NCBI RefSeq assembly: GCF_000482785.1
Contig: NZ_AXWS01000008.1
Location: forward strand, 806,001 to 870,000
Source of the DNA: Derxia gummosa DSM 723
GTDB taxonomy: Bacteria > Pseudomonadota > Gammaproteobacteria > Burkholderiales > Burkholderiaceae_E
Direction: 5' to 3'
DNA length: 64,000 bases
In this document: positions 37,836 through 46,707 of the stretch, piece after piece
Layout of the letters: each line of letters begins with the position of its first letter
How positions within the stretch are numbered: position 1 is the stretch's first letter
The notes under the pieces: generated by a model
What the model was told of the DNA's origin: nothing
The model's database searches: none
Seen by the model: the letters and a program-made list of their open reading frames with translations, nothing else
Position numbers and translations under genes: made by a program

Positions 37836-40433
37836 ATGACCGCGATTCCGCCCTCATCCCCATCGTCTCCCGCCGTCGCCGGCAATGCCGCGCCTCGCCG
37901 TCCGCCCGGCTTCCTGCATCTGGGGCTGCGCGATGCCTGGCGCGACTGGCGCGGCGGCGAACTGCGCGCGCTGGCCCTTGCGGTGCTGATCGCGGTCGCG
38001 GCGCTGGCCTGCGTCGGCTTCGCGGCCGACCGCATCCGGCTCGCGCTCGAAACCCAGGCCGCGCAACTGCTCGGCGGCGACGCGGTGCTGTCGGCCGACC
38101 ATCCGCCGCCGCCCGCGCTCTCCGACGCCGCGCGCGCCGCCGGCCTCGCCACGGCCGAGGTCGCGCAATTCCCGTCGATGGCGCTCGCGCATGACGAGGA
38201 TCCGGCGGTCGATCCGCGCGGGCTGCTGGTGTCGCTCAAGGCGGTGTCGGGCGGCTATCCGTTGCGCGGCGGCTTGCAGGTGAAGGATGAACAGGCCACC
38301 GCCACGCTCACCCGCCCCCCCGCGCCCGGCAGCGTCTGGATCGACCCGCAGATCGCCACCTCGCTCGACGTGAAGCCCGGCGACCGCATCACCCTCGGCG
38401 ACGCGAAGCTCACTGTCTCCGGCCTGCTGCTGCTCGAACCCGATCGCGGTGCCGGCTTCGGCATGCTCGCGCCGCGCGTGCTGATGCGGCTCGAAGACCT
38501 GCCCGCGACCGGACTGGTCGTGCCCGGCGCGCGCGTCGGCTGGCGCCTGCTCGTCGCGGGCGATGCGGCCACGGTTCACGACTGGCTCGACGCCGCCCGC
38601 CCGCAACTCGCGCGCGGCGAAAGCCTCAACGCCATCGCCGCGGCGGGCGGCGACAGCGCCTCGGGCGAGGGCAACGGCGCCGCCAACATCGGCATGGACC
38701 GCGCCCAGCGCTATCTCGGCCTCGCGGCGCTGTCGGGCGCGGTGCTGGCGAGCGTGGCGATGGCGCTCGGCGCGCGCCGCTTCGTCGAGCGGCGCATCGA
38801 CTCGGTGGCGGTGCTGCGCTGCCTCGGCGCGACCCGGCCGCTGGTGCTCGGCGCGCTGCTGGTCGAGATCGGGCTGGTCGGACTGCTCGCGGGGCTGGCG
38901 GGCGTGGCGGCGGGCTATGTGGCGCATCTGGCGCTCATGCAAAGCGTCGTCTCGCTCATCACCGTGAGCCTGCCGGCGCCCACCGTGTGGCCGGCGCTCA
39001 AGGCGCTGGCGGCGGGCGCGGTGCTGCTCGCGGGCTTCGCGCTGCCGGCGCTGCTGCGCCTCGGCGAGGTGAGCCCACTGCGCGCGCTGCGGCGCGAACT
39101 CGCGGTGCCGCAGGCGCCGGTGCTGGCGACGCTGGGCCTTGCGGCCGTTGCCTACGCGGCGCTGATGGTGTGGTTTGCCGGCGGCGTGAAGCTCGGGCTG
39201 ATGGTCGCGGGCGGGCTGGCGGTGGCGCTGGCGCTGTTCGCCGGGCTGGCCTGGCTGGCGCTGCGCGCGGCGGCGGCCGTGGGCGCGCGGCTGCGGCCGG
39301 GCAATGTGGCCTGGCGCTTCGCGCTGCTGGGCATGGCGCGCCGCACCGGGCCGACGGTGGTGCAGATCACGGCGCTCGCGCTCGGGCTGTTCGCGCTGCT
39401 GCTGCTCGGCATCACGCGCGGCGACCTCATCGACAGCTGGCGCCGCACGCTGCCGCCGGACGCGCCCAACCGCTTCGTCATCAACCTCCAGCCCGACCAG
39501 ACCGACGCCTTCAACGCCGCGCTGGTGCGCAACGGCCTGCCTGCGCAGGAGCTGCAACCGATGATCCGGGGCCGGCTCATCGCCATCAACGACACGCCGG
39601 TCAGGCTCGACGACTGGGCCGACGACCGCGCCCGCCGCCTGCTCGACCGCGAGTTCAACCTCAGCGAGCGCGACGACGCGCCGGCGCACAACCAGATCGT
39701 CGCGGGCCAGTGGGCGGCGCCCGGCGTGGCCTCGGCGTCGGTGGAGGCCGGGCTGATGGAGCGGCTGCATCTGAAGATGGGCGACCGGCTGCGCTTCGAC
39801 ATCGGCGGCCAGCAGGTCGAGGCGCCGATCGGCTCGGTGCGCAAGCTCGACTGGAACTCGATGCGAGTGAACTTCTTCGTCATGTTCCGCGCGCCGCTGC
39901 TGGCCGACATGCCGCGCAGCTACATCACCGCCTTCCGCATGCCGGAGGACCGCGACATCGGCCCGAAGCTCGCGGCCGAGTTCCTGAACATCACGATCAT
40001 CGACACCGGCGCGCTGGTGCGGCAGATCGGCGCGATGGTCGATCAGCTCGTGGCGGCGGTGCAGTTCCTGTTCGCCTTCACCGTGGTGGCCGGGCTGCTG
40101 GTGCTGCAGGTGGCGATCGGCGCGACGCTGGACGAGCGCATGAGCGAGGCCGGCCTGCTGCGGGCGCTGGGCGCGACGCGCAGCCAGCTCGGCCGGGCGC
40201 AGGCGCTGGAACTGCTGCTCACGGGCGGGCTGGCCGGGCTGCTCGCGGCGCTGGCGGCGGCGGGCATGGCGGTGGGGCTGGGGCGGGCGGTGTTCGATCT
40301 GGATGCGCGCTTCCAGCCGGGCGCGGTAGGCGTGGGCGTGGCGGCGGGGGCGGTGCTGGCCTTTGCGGCCGGGGCGTGGCTGATGCGCGGGGTGCTCAGC
40401 AAGCCGCCGCTCGACACGCTGCGCGCGGGGTGA
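37836..40433 (+). CDS. FtsX-like ABC transporter permease (YbbP family)
   Basis: An 865-residue membrane protein with the MacB/FtsX fold: a first membrane helix (LALAVLIAVAALACVGFAAD), a large periplasmic domain, three mid-protein helices (LAALSGAVLASVAMALGARR onwards), a second such set, a second periplasmic domain (KLDWNSMRVNFFVMF is a strongly conserved family segment) and three C-terminal helices (LLVLQVAIGATLDERMSEAG). In E. coli, YbbP is encoded beside its ATPase YbbA and esterase TesA; neither is adjacent here, so the ATPase partner must lie elsewhere. ATG 37836; the long frame upstream is not this gene. Confidence 0.85.
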   Translation: MTAIPPSSPSSPAVAGNAAPRRPPGFLHLGLRDAWRDWRGGELRALALAVLIAVAALACVGFAADRIRLALETQAAQLLGGDAVLSADHPPPPALSDAARAAGLATAEVAQFPSMALAHDEDPAVDPRGLLVSLKAVSGGYPLRGGLQVKDEQATATLTRPPAPGSVWIDPQIATSLDVKPGDRITLGDAKLTVSGLLLLEPDRGAGFGMLAPRVLMRLEDLPATGLVVPGARVGWRLLVAGDAATVHDWLDAARPQLARGESLNAIAAAGGDSASGEGNGAANIGMDRAQRYLGLAALSGAVLASVAMALGARRFVERRIDSVAVLRCLGATRPLVLGALLVEIGLVGLLAGLAGVAAGYVAHLALMQSVVSLITVSLPAPTVWPALKALAAGAVLLAGFALPALLRLGEVSPLRALRRELAVPQAPVLATLGLAAVAYAALMVWFAGGVKLGLMVAGGLAVALALFAGLAWLALRAAAAVGARLRPGNVAWRFALLGMARRTGPTVVQITALALGLFALLLLGITRGDLIDSWRRTLPPDAPNRFVINLQPDQTDAFNAALVRNGLPAQELQPMIRGRLIAINDTPVRLDDWADDRARRLLDREFNLSERDDAPAHNQIVAGQWAAPGVASASVEAGLMERLHLKMGDRLRFDIGGQQVEAPIGSVRKLDWNSMRVNFFVMFRAPLLADMPRSYITAFRMPEDRDIGPKLAAEFLNITIIDTGALVRQIGAMVDQLVAAVQFLFAFTVVAGLLVLQVAIGATLDERMSEAGLLRALGATRSQLGRAQALELLLTGGLAGLLAALAAAGMAVGLGRAVFDLDARFQPGAVGVGVAAGAVLAFAAGAWLMRGVLSKPPLDTLRAG

Positions 40434-40499
40434 GGCGGAAGGCAGGCGCCGTCCCTCGGCGAAAGCGCGGCAGGGTCGTTCGATTGCGCCACCGAAAAC

Positions 40500-40515
40500 G
40501 TACGCAATTGCGTAC
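40500..40515. promoter_or_regulatory. Perfect 16-bp palindrome, toxin-antitoxin operator
   Basis: GTACGCAATTGCGTAC, 25 bases before the YefM-like start codon. Such operators are bound by YefM-YoeB complexes for autoregulation. Confidence 0.65.
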
Positions 40516-40540
40516 CATCCGCAGTTCACGAGGAGCCGGC

Positions 40541-40783
40541 ATGTCAACTCTCACTGCAAGCGAAGCACGCGCGAATCTGTACCGACTCATCGACGAGACG
40601 GCGCAATCGCATCAGCCCGTCCACATCGTCGGCAAGCGCGGTGGCGCGGTGCTCGTCTCGGCCGAGGACTGGCAGGCGATCCAGGAAACGCTGCATCTGC
40701 TGTCGGTGCCCGGCATGCGCGAATCGATCCGCGAAGGCATGGTCGAACCGCTCGAATCCAGCGCGAAAGAACTCGACTGGTGA
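40541..40783 (+). CDS. YefM/Phd-type antitoxin
   Basis: An 80-residue antitoxin. MSTLTASEARANLYRLIDET is the Phd/YefM N-terminal DNA-binding region, VHIVGKRGGAVLVSAEDWQAIQETL the conserved core, and the acidic tail (MVEPLESSAKELDW) the part that wraps the toxin. AGGAG precedes the ATG by 5 bases. Its stop overlaps the toxin's GTG start (GTGA). Confidence 0.9.
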   Translation: MSTLTASEARANLYRLIDETAQSHQPVHIVGKRGGAVLVSAEDWQAIQETLHLLSVPGMRESIREGMVEPLESSAKELDW

Positions 40784-41043
40784 GCTGGCAGGTCGTCTTT
40801 GCAAGGCACGCCGTCAAGGACGCGGCCAGACTCGCCTCCGCCGGCCTCAAGCCCAAGGCGCAGGAATTGCTGGCGGTGCTTGCCGCCAATCCGTTCCAGA
40901 ATCCGCCGCCTTACGAAAAGCTCGTGGGCGATCTGGCCGGAGCGTATTCGCGGCGGATCAACATCCAGCACCGGCTCGTGTACGAAGTGTTTGCCGAGCG
41001 GAAGACGGTGCGGGTGCTGAGGATGTGGACGCATTACGAGTGA
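40780..41043 (+). CDS. YoeB-type toxin (ribosome-dependent mRNA endonuclease)
   Basis: An 87-residue Txe/YoeB toxin. Catalytic residues known for E. coli YoeB are in place: Glu46 (PYEKLVGDL), Arg65 (NIQHRLVYEV) and the C-terminal His85-Tyr86 (RMWTHYE). The start is GTG 40780, translationally coupled to the antitoxin, as expected for balanced production. It looks intact and functional. A GIY-YIG gene follows after only 11 bases on the same strand. Confidence 0.9.
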   Translation: MSWQVVFARHAVKDAARLASAGLKPKAQELLAVLAANPFQNPPPYEKLVGDLAGAYSRRINIQHRLVYEVFAERKTVRVLRMWTHYE

Positions 41044-41054
41044 TATCGCCCCCC

Positions 41055-41870
41055 ATGCGCCTGTTCGACTTCCTCCGCCTGCTCGACCCGGCCGTCACGC
41101 CGGAACACACCAAGCTCCACCTCGCCACCGGCAACGGCGAGGACCATCCGCTCGACGTCTATCTCGGCGGCTGGTTCGACGAATGGCAGCGCTGGCAGTC
41201 GCGGCGCAACTTCGAGCGGCCGCGGGTGCTGTCGCTGATCCAGCTGCCGGCGCCGGGACAATGGCTGTTTGCGGGCGTGTACGCCTCGCTCGGCCATGCG
41301 TGGCATGACGAACGCGCGATGTACGCCTACGAGATGGAGGAGCTGACCTCGTGCCGCGAGATGAGCGGCCGGCTGGTGGCACGCTTCGAACGGCCGGGGC
41401 GCCAGTCCTATCTCAATGCCGAAACCTGGGCCGAGGCGCTGCTGCTCGACCATGTACGCGCCGAGCGGCTGACCATCGCCGACTTTCCGGGCTTCCGCGC
41501 GGTGGACCTGTCGAAGGAGCAGCTCGACATCGTCACGAGCCAGGCGCTCGACAGCTGGAAGGCGGCGCTGTCGAGCGTCGCGGGCGTGTACCTGATCTCG
41601 GATGCCGGCTCCGGCAAGCGCTACGTGGGCAGCGCCTGCGGCGAGGGCGGCATCTGGCAGCGCTGGTGCGATTACGCGGCCACAGGCCACGGCGGCAATG
41701 TGGAACTCGTCCGGCTGCTCGCGGCCGAAGGGCTGCAGCGCGCATGGCAGTTCCGCTTCTCGATCCTCGAAATCGCCGACATCCACGACAGCCAGGAAAG
41801 CATCCTCGCGCGTGAATCGCACTGGAAGTCGGTGCTGATGACGCGGCGGTTCGGGCTCAACGCGAACTGA
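41055..41870 (+). CDS. GIY-YIG nuclease-domain protein
   Basis: A 271-residue protein with an N-terminal ~170-residue domain of unknown function (MRLFDFLRLLDPAVTPEHTK, WQSRRNFERPRVLSLIQL) and a C-terminal GIY-YIG-type nuclease domain: GVYLISDAGSGKRYVGSA (GVY...YVG), an Arg in WQRWCDYA, and a late Glu in ESILARESHWK that fits the metal-binding Glu. It begins 11 bases after the YoeB-like toxin and may share its transcript. Stand-alone proteins of this design are widespread in bacteria, but their job (DNA repair, defence or other) is not known. Confidence 0.78.
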   Translation: MRLFDFLRLLDPAVTPEHTKLHLATGNGEDHPLDVYLGGWFDEWQRWQSRRNFERPRVLSLIQLPAPGQWLFAGVYASLGHAWHDERAMYAYEMEELTSCREMSGRLVARFERPGRQSYLNAETWAEALLLDHVRAERLTIADFPGFRAVDLSKEQLDIVTSQALDSWKAALSSVAGVYLISDAGSGKRYVGSACGEGGIWQRWCDYAATGHGGNVELVRLLAAEGLQRAWQFRFSILEIADIHDSQESILARESHWKSVLMTRRFGLNAN

Positions 41871-41938
41871 GGCGGGTCGGGCCAATGCGGCCTGCATGCC
41901 GGGCATCGCCGTGGTCGTCCGCCCGCGCCGCGCAATGA

Positions 41939-41962
41939 CAAAGGGCCGGAAATCCGGCCCTT
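41939..41962 (-). terminator. Terminator of the GST gene
   Basis: Perfect 9-bp stem AAGGGCCGG / CCGGCCCTT with an ATTT loop on the minus strand, followed there by TTGTC; it lies 6 bases past the GST stop. Confidence 0.7.
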
Positions 41963-41967
41963 CGCTT

Positions 41968-42696
41968 TCACGCATCCAGCTCCGGATAGCTCCGGAAGAT
42001 CCCGCCCTCGCTGAACGCGATACGCCGTCCGCTGTGCAGATAGGCGCGGATGCGCGGCCGGTTGCCGACATGCGCATGCAGCGCCACCACCTTCGGGCAC
42101 TCGGCCAGCGCGCGCGCCGTGGCCTTCGGATACGAATAGCTGAGCCCTTCGACCAACTGGAACAGCGACAGATCGGCATAGGTGAGCGCGTCCCCGACAA
42201 GCCATTCCGGACCCGCCGGATTGCGCGCCAGCAGGGTCTCGAACCAGCGCAGGAACTTGGGGATGCGCTGCTCGCGGAAGTCGATCGCGCGGCGCTGCGC
42301 CTCGGCGCGCTGGTCTTCGTAGTACAGGCCGGCCGACACCGGGTGATGGCTCTCGTGCGCCTCGACCACCGCGTCGGCGATCGTGAGCTGGATCTGGTGC
42401 GTCCACAGCCGACCCGGTTCGTCCTTGGGCGCGAGGCCGTAGTGCTCGCCGATCCACATGAGGATGAGCGCGGTCTGGCCGATCACGCGGTCGCCCACCT
42501 TGATGAAGGGCGGCGCGAAGGGCGGACGCTGCACGTCCTCGCCGTCGAGCCAGTGGGTGATTGCCGGCACGCCCCGGCCTTCCGATTCGGCCCCCGCGCC
42601 GACCTCGATGTATTCGATCCCCGCCTCCTCCAGCGCGAGCCGCACGAATTCGCCGCGCCCCTGCAGACCAGGCCAGTAGAAAAGTTCGATTGCCAT
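41968..42696 (-). CDS. Glutathione S-transferase
   Basis: A 242-residue GST. The N-terminal thioredoxin-fold part starts MAIELFYWPGLQGRGEFVRL, with Tyr7 in the active-site position of alpha/mu/pi-like enzymes; VPAITHWLDGEDVQ holds the cis-Pro. The C-terminal helical domain contains PEWLVGDALTYADLSLFQLV with the structural Asp. The N-terminal pattern (YWPxxxGRGEFVRLALE) recalls eukaryote-like sigma/mu-type bacterial GSTs. Monocistronic, with its own terminator. Confidence 0.85.
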   Translation of the reverse strand: MAIELFYWPGLQGRGEFVRLALEEAGIEYIEVGAGAESEGRGVPAITHWLDGEDVQRPPFAPPFIKVGDRVIGQTALILMWIGEHYGLAPKDEPGRLWTHQIQLTIADAVVEAHESHHPVSAGLYYEDQRAEAQRRAIDFREQRIPKFLRWFETLLARNPAGPEWLVGDALTYADLSLFQLVEGLSYSYPKATARALAECPKVVALHAHVGNRPRIRAYLHSGRRIAFSEGGIFRSYPELDA

Positions 42697-42957
42697 GGCT
42701 TCTCCGTCGTTGTGTTGTGGTCAGGCCGATCTTCGGGAGCATCGGCTTGCGCGGCTGCTTCCGTTGCGTGGAATTACGGCTGGCATCCGGTACAGACGAC
42801 CGCTTCGCGGGTAGGGGCGGCGGGAGCGGCGGACGAGTGGTCCGGGCCGCGCCGGTCGGGCGCGGCGCTAGAGTCGCGCCTTCGCCATCGCGCGGCCCGC
42901 ACCGTCGCCAGCATGGGCCTTCGTCGCGCATCCGCCTTCTTCCGTCTTCCGCCGTCA

Positions 42958-44424
42958 ATGACCGATCTGCTGCTCGCCGCCGTCCTCGTCCTCCTGATCG
43001 CCGCGCTCGGCGGACTGGCGCTGGTGCTGAGGCGGCTCGGCGGGAGCAGCGGCGCGCTTGACGCGCTGGCCGAGGCCGAAGCGGCCGCCGACCAGCGCGC
43101 CGGCCAGCTCGCGCTGCGCATCGATCAGGTGGCGCGCGGCATCGAACGCACCGAACGCGAACTGCGCGACGCCGGCGCCGACCATGCCGCGCGCCAGCGC
43201 AACGAACTCGGCCAGCGCATTGCCCAGCTCCAGCAGCTCGTCAACGGCCAGCTCGGCGCGCTGGGCGAGCAGCAGTCGGCGCGACTGCGCGAACTGGGCG
43301 AGGCCCAGCACCAGCGCCTGCGCGAGCTGGCCGAACAGCAGCACATCCGCCTGCGCGAACTGACCGAGACGCTCGAACGCAAGGTGCATCAGCTCCAGGC
43401 CGACAACGGCCAGCGTCTCGATGACATGCGCCAGACCATGGACGACAAGCTCGCCGCCGTGCAGCAGGCGGTGGACGGCAAGCTGGCCGAAGTGCGCGGC
43501 ACGGTCGATGCCCGCCTCGGCGAGATGCGCCAGACCGTCGACGAAAAGCTGCACGCCACGCTCGAATCCCGCCTCGGCGAAGCCTTCCGGCAAGTGAGCG
43601 AGCGCCTGGAACGCGTGCACCAGGGCCTCGGCGAGATGCAGACGCTGGCCCAGGGCGTGGGCGACCTCAAGCGCGTGCTCGGCAACGTCAAGACACGCGG
43701 CAACCTCGGCGAGGTGCAGCTCGGCGCGCTGCTGGAGGATCTGCTCGCGCCCGAGCAGTTCGCGCGCAACGTGAGCACCAAACCGGGTTCGCGCGACATG
43801 GTGGAGTTCGCGCTGCGCCTGCCGGGTCGGGGCGATGCGCCGGTCTGGCTGCCGATCGACGCCAAGTTCCCGGTCGAGGATTACGAGCGCCTGCTCGCAG
43901 CCCAGGATGCCGCCGACCCGGCCGCCGCCGAGATCGCCGCCAAGGCGCTCGAAAACCGTCTGCGGCTGGAGGCCAGGTCCATCGCCGACAAGTACCTCGC
44001 ACCGCCGGCCACGACCGATTTCGCGGTGCTGTTCCTGCCGACCGAGGGCCTGTACGCCGAATGCCTGCGCCGCCCCGGCCTCACCGACGACCTGCAGCGC
44101 AGGCACCGCATCACCGTGGCGGGTCCGACGACGCTCGCGGCCATGCTCAATGCCTTGCAGATGGGCTTCCGCACGCTGGCGATCGAGAAGCGGTCGAGCG
44201 AGGTATGGGCGCTGCTCGGCACGGTCAAGACCGAGTTCGGCAAGTTCGGCGACGTGCTCGCCAAGAGCAAGACGCAGTTGCAGACGGTGCTCAACACAAT
44301 GGACGCCGCCGAAGTCCGCACCCGCGCGATCGAGCGCAACCTGCGCGGCGTGCAGGCGGTGCCGGTGGAGGAGGTGGCAGGCGAGGGCGGCGCACCCAAG
44401 CTGCCCGGCGCAACTGAGGCTTGA
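42958..44424 (+). CDS. rmuC: DNA recombination protein RmuC
   Basis: A 488-residue protein: one N-terminal membrane helix (LLLAAVLVLLIAALGGLALV), a long coiled coil (~residues 30-210, repeated QLQQLVNGQLGALGEQQS-type heptads), then the conserved RmuC domain (LGNVKTRGNLGEVQLGALLE; VEFALRLPGR; WLPIDAKFPVEDYERL; LFLPTEGLYAE; IEKRSSEVW). It limits inversions at short repeats and is suspected to be a nuclease-fold protein acting on aberrant DNA. ATG 42958 is preferred to an in-frame ATG 45 bases upstream because the membrane helix then starts at once. Confidence 0.92.
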   Translation: MTDLLLAAVLVLLIAALGGLALVLRRLGGSSGALDALAEAEAAADQRAGQLALRIDQVARGIERTERELRDAGADHAARQRNELGQRIAQLQQLVNGQLGALGEQQSARLRELGEAQHQRLRELAEQQHIRLRELTETLERKVHQLQADNGQRLDDMRQTMDDKLAAVQQAVDGKLAEVRGTVDARLGEMRQTVDEKLHATLESRLGEAFRQVSERLERVHQGLGEMQTLAQGVGDLKRVLGNVKTRGNLGEVQLGALLEDLLAPEQFARNVSTKPGSRDMVEFALRLPGRGDAPVWLPIDAKFPVEDYERLLAAQDAADPAAAEIAAKALENRLRLEARSIADKYLAPPATTDFAVLFLPTEGLYAECLRRPGLTDDLQRRHRITVAGPTTLAAMLNALQMGFRTLAIEKRSSEVWALLGTVKTEFGKFGDVLAKSKTQLQTVLNTMDAAEVRTRAIERNLRGVQAVPVEEVAGEGGAPKLPGATEA

Positions 44425-44437
44425 CGGCCGGACCGAC

Positions 44438-45415
44438 TCAGCTGCGTCGCCTCGGCATCGTGCAACGGCAGCGCGGATGGTTGGCGCAGCCCCAGAAGCC
44501 TTGGCTGTCCAGGCCGCGCCGCTCGACCAGCTTGATGCCGCAGCTCGGGCAGGTCGGGCGCCAGAACTCGCCTTCCAGCGCCACGTCGAGCAACTGACGC
44601 TGGGCCTCGGGCGGCCGGCGCGCCACCAGACCGAGCAGGCGCTGGCCGTCGATCAGATGGATGCCGTTCGCCTCGGCAAACGCCACGGCGTCGGCCGTGA
44701 AACCGCCGGGCGCCACGAAATGCCCGCGCGCCACGCCCTTGGCGTCCATCACGCCCAGCAGCTGACGCAACCTGTCCACGCCCACGCACAGGTCGATCTC
44801 GTGCTTGCACTGCACCACGCCCACCACGCGGCCGTCGGCGCGCGCGGAATGCAGCCACACATCCGCGCCACTGTCCGGCCCATGCGATTGCGAGCGCGTC
44901 TCGAATCCCGACTGCCGGAACAGCGCCTCGGTCAGCGCCTCGAACCGGCGCCATTCGATGACCTCGAACAGACGGGGCGACCACATTTCCGGCCGCGTCG
45001 GCGGCTCGAAGGGCTGACGCGGCGCGAGCACGATGCGTTCGCGGGCCTGGCGGGCACTGCCGCCGTCGGCGGACAGGGAATCGATGGGCGCCGACGCAAT
45101 GCGGCCACCGGCACGCAAGGGTCGGTCCGACGATTGGTTGCGCCGGCCCGGCACGGGACTGGCGGGAAGGCGCCGGCCCGTCGCCAGCCGCGCTTCGTCA
45201 TCGCCCGCGAGCCAGAACAGCAGGGCACCGGCTGCCAGCGCCAGCGCGCCGATCGGCTTCAGGCCGCCCGACAGCGTCGCCAGCGTGGGGCCGTGCAGCA
45301 GATGCGGCGCCATCAGCGCGCCCGCACCCAATGCCGCAAGATTGACTGCCGTGACCCGGCGCCGCGTCTTGGCGTCCCGGGCGCGTGCCGCCCGTCTCGA
45401 TTTTCCAGTGCTCAT
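44438..45415 (-). CDS. Membrane-anchored Mrr-like restriction endonuclease domain protein with C4 zinc finger
   Basis: A 325-residue protein with a basic N-terminus, two hydrophobic segments (~residues 22-70), an Arg/Pro-rich linker, and an Mrr_cat-type nuclease domain (~150-260): FEALTEALFRQSGFETRSQS, then Asp185 in SGADVWLH and VQCKHE giving the D...QxK active site. It ends in a topoisomerase-type C4 zinc ribbon, CPSCGIKLVE ... WGCANHPRC. GGAGG precedes the ATG at 45415. Such proteins are common single genes; whether they cut foreign, modified or damaged DNA is not settled. Confidence 0.82.
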   Translation of the reverse strand: MSTGKSRRAARARDAKTRRRVTAVNLAALGAGALMAPHLLHGPTLATLSGGLKPIGALALAAGALLFWLAGDDEARLATGRRLPASPVPGRRNQSSDRPLRAGGRIASAPIDSLSADGGSARQARERIVLAPRQPFEPPTRPEMWSPRLFEVIEWRRFEALTEALFRQSGFETRSQSHGPDSGADVWLHSARADGRVVGVVQCKHEIDLCVGVDRLRQLLGVMDAKGVARGHFVAPGGFTADAVAFAEANGIHLIDGQRLLGLVARRPPEAQRQLLDVALEGEFWRPTCPSCGIKLVERRGLDSQGFWGCANHPRCRCTMPRRRS

Positions 45416-45507
45416 CCCGCCCTCCGAAGCGGCGGAATCTAGCCATGGGCACTGTCGCGGTCCGATGTCCGTTTCCGGATTCGCGTGAAATGCATCACAG
45501 GCCATCC

Positions 45508-45541
45508 CCCCGCGCCCGCCAATCCGTGCGCGGGCGCGGGG
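45508..45541 (-). terminator. Very stable GC hairpin after the DUF2382 operon
   Basis: Perfect 12-bp stem CCCCGCGCCCGC / GCGGGCGCGGGG with a 10-base loop, 12 bases past the DUF2382 stop. No T-tract. Confidence 0.5.
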
Positions 45542-45552
45542 CGAGGGGGGAG

Positions 45553-46707
45553 TCAGCGGCGGCCGGTCATGCTTTCCCAGCCATGGCGGATGGCGTCCTT
45601 GAAGCGCTCCCAGGTGCTGCCGGGATGCCGACGCTCCCAGTCGGGACGCACGCGGTCCTCGATCGAGTACCACTCGCCGCCCGCCTGGCCGAACACCGGA
45701 TCGCCGGCCAGCGTCGAGCCGTAGCGATAGGCCGGCGCGTACTCGTCGTAGCTGCCGCCGGCGCTCGCGTAATGGCTCTGCCAGTGCTCGCGGAAGCGGC
45801 TGTCTTCGTCCGCCAGCGGCATCACGCCAGCGTCGGCGGCAATGCCAGCGCGCTCGGGCGGCAGCGACTGCACCTCGACCTCGGTGCGCCGCAGCGTCTC
45901 GTCGATGGCGTGCGTGTCTTCGTGCACCTCCTTGCCGATCACGACTTCCTCGACCACGCGCGCGGTCTTGGCCACGACGGCCTCCTCGGCGCGCTCGCGC
46001 ACTTCGAGCGTGCCTTCGGTGAAGGCGGCCGCGAGCTGCTCGGGCGTCGCCTCGCGGTCGACCGGACGGCGCTCGACCACCACTTCTTCCTGGCGCAACT
46101 GGACGCTTTCATGCACCGGCACTTCCTCGACCCTGCGGAAGACGCGCACGCCACCACGGTCGATCTCGCGCTTGCCGATCGCAAGCTCCTCCTGGATGAC
46201 GGGGATGGCCTTGTCCTCGGCCAGGGCAGCCGTCGCGCGGGCCGGCGTTCCGGTCATGCCGACGTCGGACGGCAGGGTGCCGGTACCGGCCGCCGGCGCG
46301 AGTGCGGCAGCGTCCGTCGCCATCGCGGCGCTGCTCTCGGCCTTCCAGTGCGCCGCGCGGTCGTTGATGTCGATCGCGCCGTTGTGGCTCAGCACCTCGA
46401 TCGCCTCCTCGCAATGCGCCTCGTCGCGCGCGGTGACGGTGACGAGATAGCTGCCGTGGCGCAATGCCTCCGAATAGACCTCGGCATCCTCGTTGCGCCC
46501 GCCGCTGCCGAACAGCGAGCGGAAGAAATTGCCGAATCCCGATCCGCCCGAGGATTCGCTGCGATCGACCGCCGCACCTTCGGCAATCGTGTCCTGCTGC
46601 GATCCCAATTGCACGTCGCTGGCCGGAAATCCGCGTTCGAGCAATTCTTCGCGGCTGCGGTTGGCATGCGTGTAATCCTCATAAACGCCGATGATGGTGT
46701 CGGTCAC
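45553..46707 (-). CDS. DUF2382 (YsnF/AvaK) stress protein with N-terminal general-stress domain
   Basis: A 384-residue protein. The N-terminus (TDTIIGVYEDYTHANRSREE) is the YflT/GsiB-like general-stress fold. The middle is a DUF2382 domain (KAIPVIQEELAIGKREIDRG; VEEVPVHESVQLRQEEVVVE) with paired acidic/basic strands. The C-terminal ~80 residues (YAPAYRYGSTLAGDPVFGQA) match a region often found with DUF2382. The start is GTG 46707, after AAGGAGA, overlapping the stop of the preceding DUF2382 gene (GTGA). No enzymatic motif. Likely desiccation or oxidative-stress related, by family only. Confidence 0.8.
   Translation of the reverse strand: MTDTIIGVYEDYTHANRSREELLERGFPASDVQLGSQQDTIAEGAAVDRSESSGGSGFGNFFRSLFGSGGRNEDAEVYSEALRHGSYLVTVTARDEAHCEEAIEVLSHNGAIDINDRAAHWKAESSAAMATDAAALAPAAGTGTLPSDVGMTGTPARATAALAEDKAIPVIQEELAIGKREIDRGGVRVFRRVEEVPVHESVQLRQEEVVVERRPVDREATPEQLAAAFTEGTLEVRERAEEAVVAKTARVVEEVVIGKEVHEDTHAIDETLRRTEVEVQSLPPERAGIAADAGVMPLADEDSRFREHWQSHYASAGGSYDEYAPAYRYGSTLAGDPVFGQAGGEWYSIEDRVRPDWERRHPGSTWERFKDAIRHGWESMTGRR

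Noticed and set aside
37854-40547. An 897-codon minus-strand frame opposite the YbbP-type permease
   Set aside because: Arg/His/Gln-rich shadow of a GC-rich gene; the plus strand has membrane helices and family motifs.
40541-41043. Novel toxin-antitoxin family
   Set aside because: Antitoxin and toxin match YefM and YoeB with all catalytic residues, so the pair itself is known; only the downstream GIY-YIG gene is unusual.
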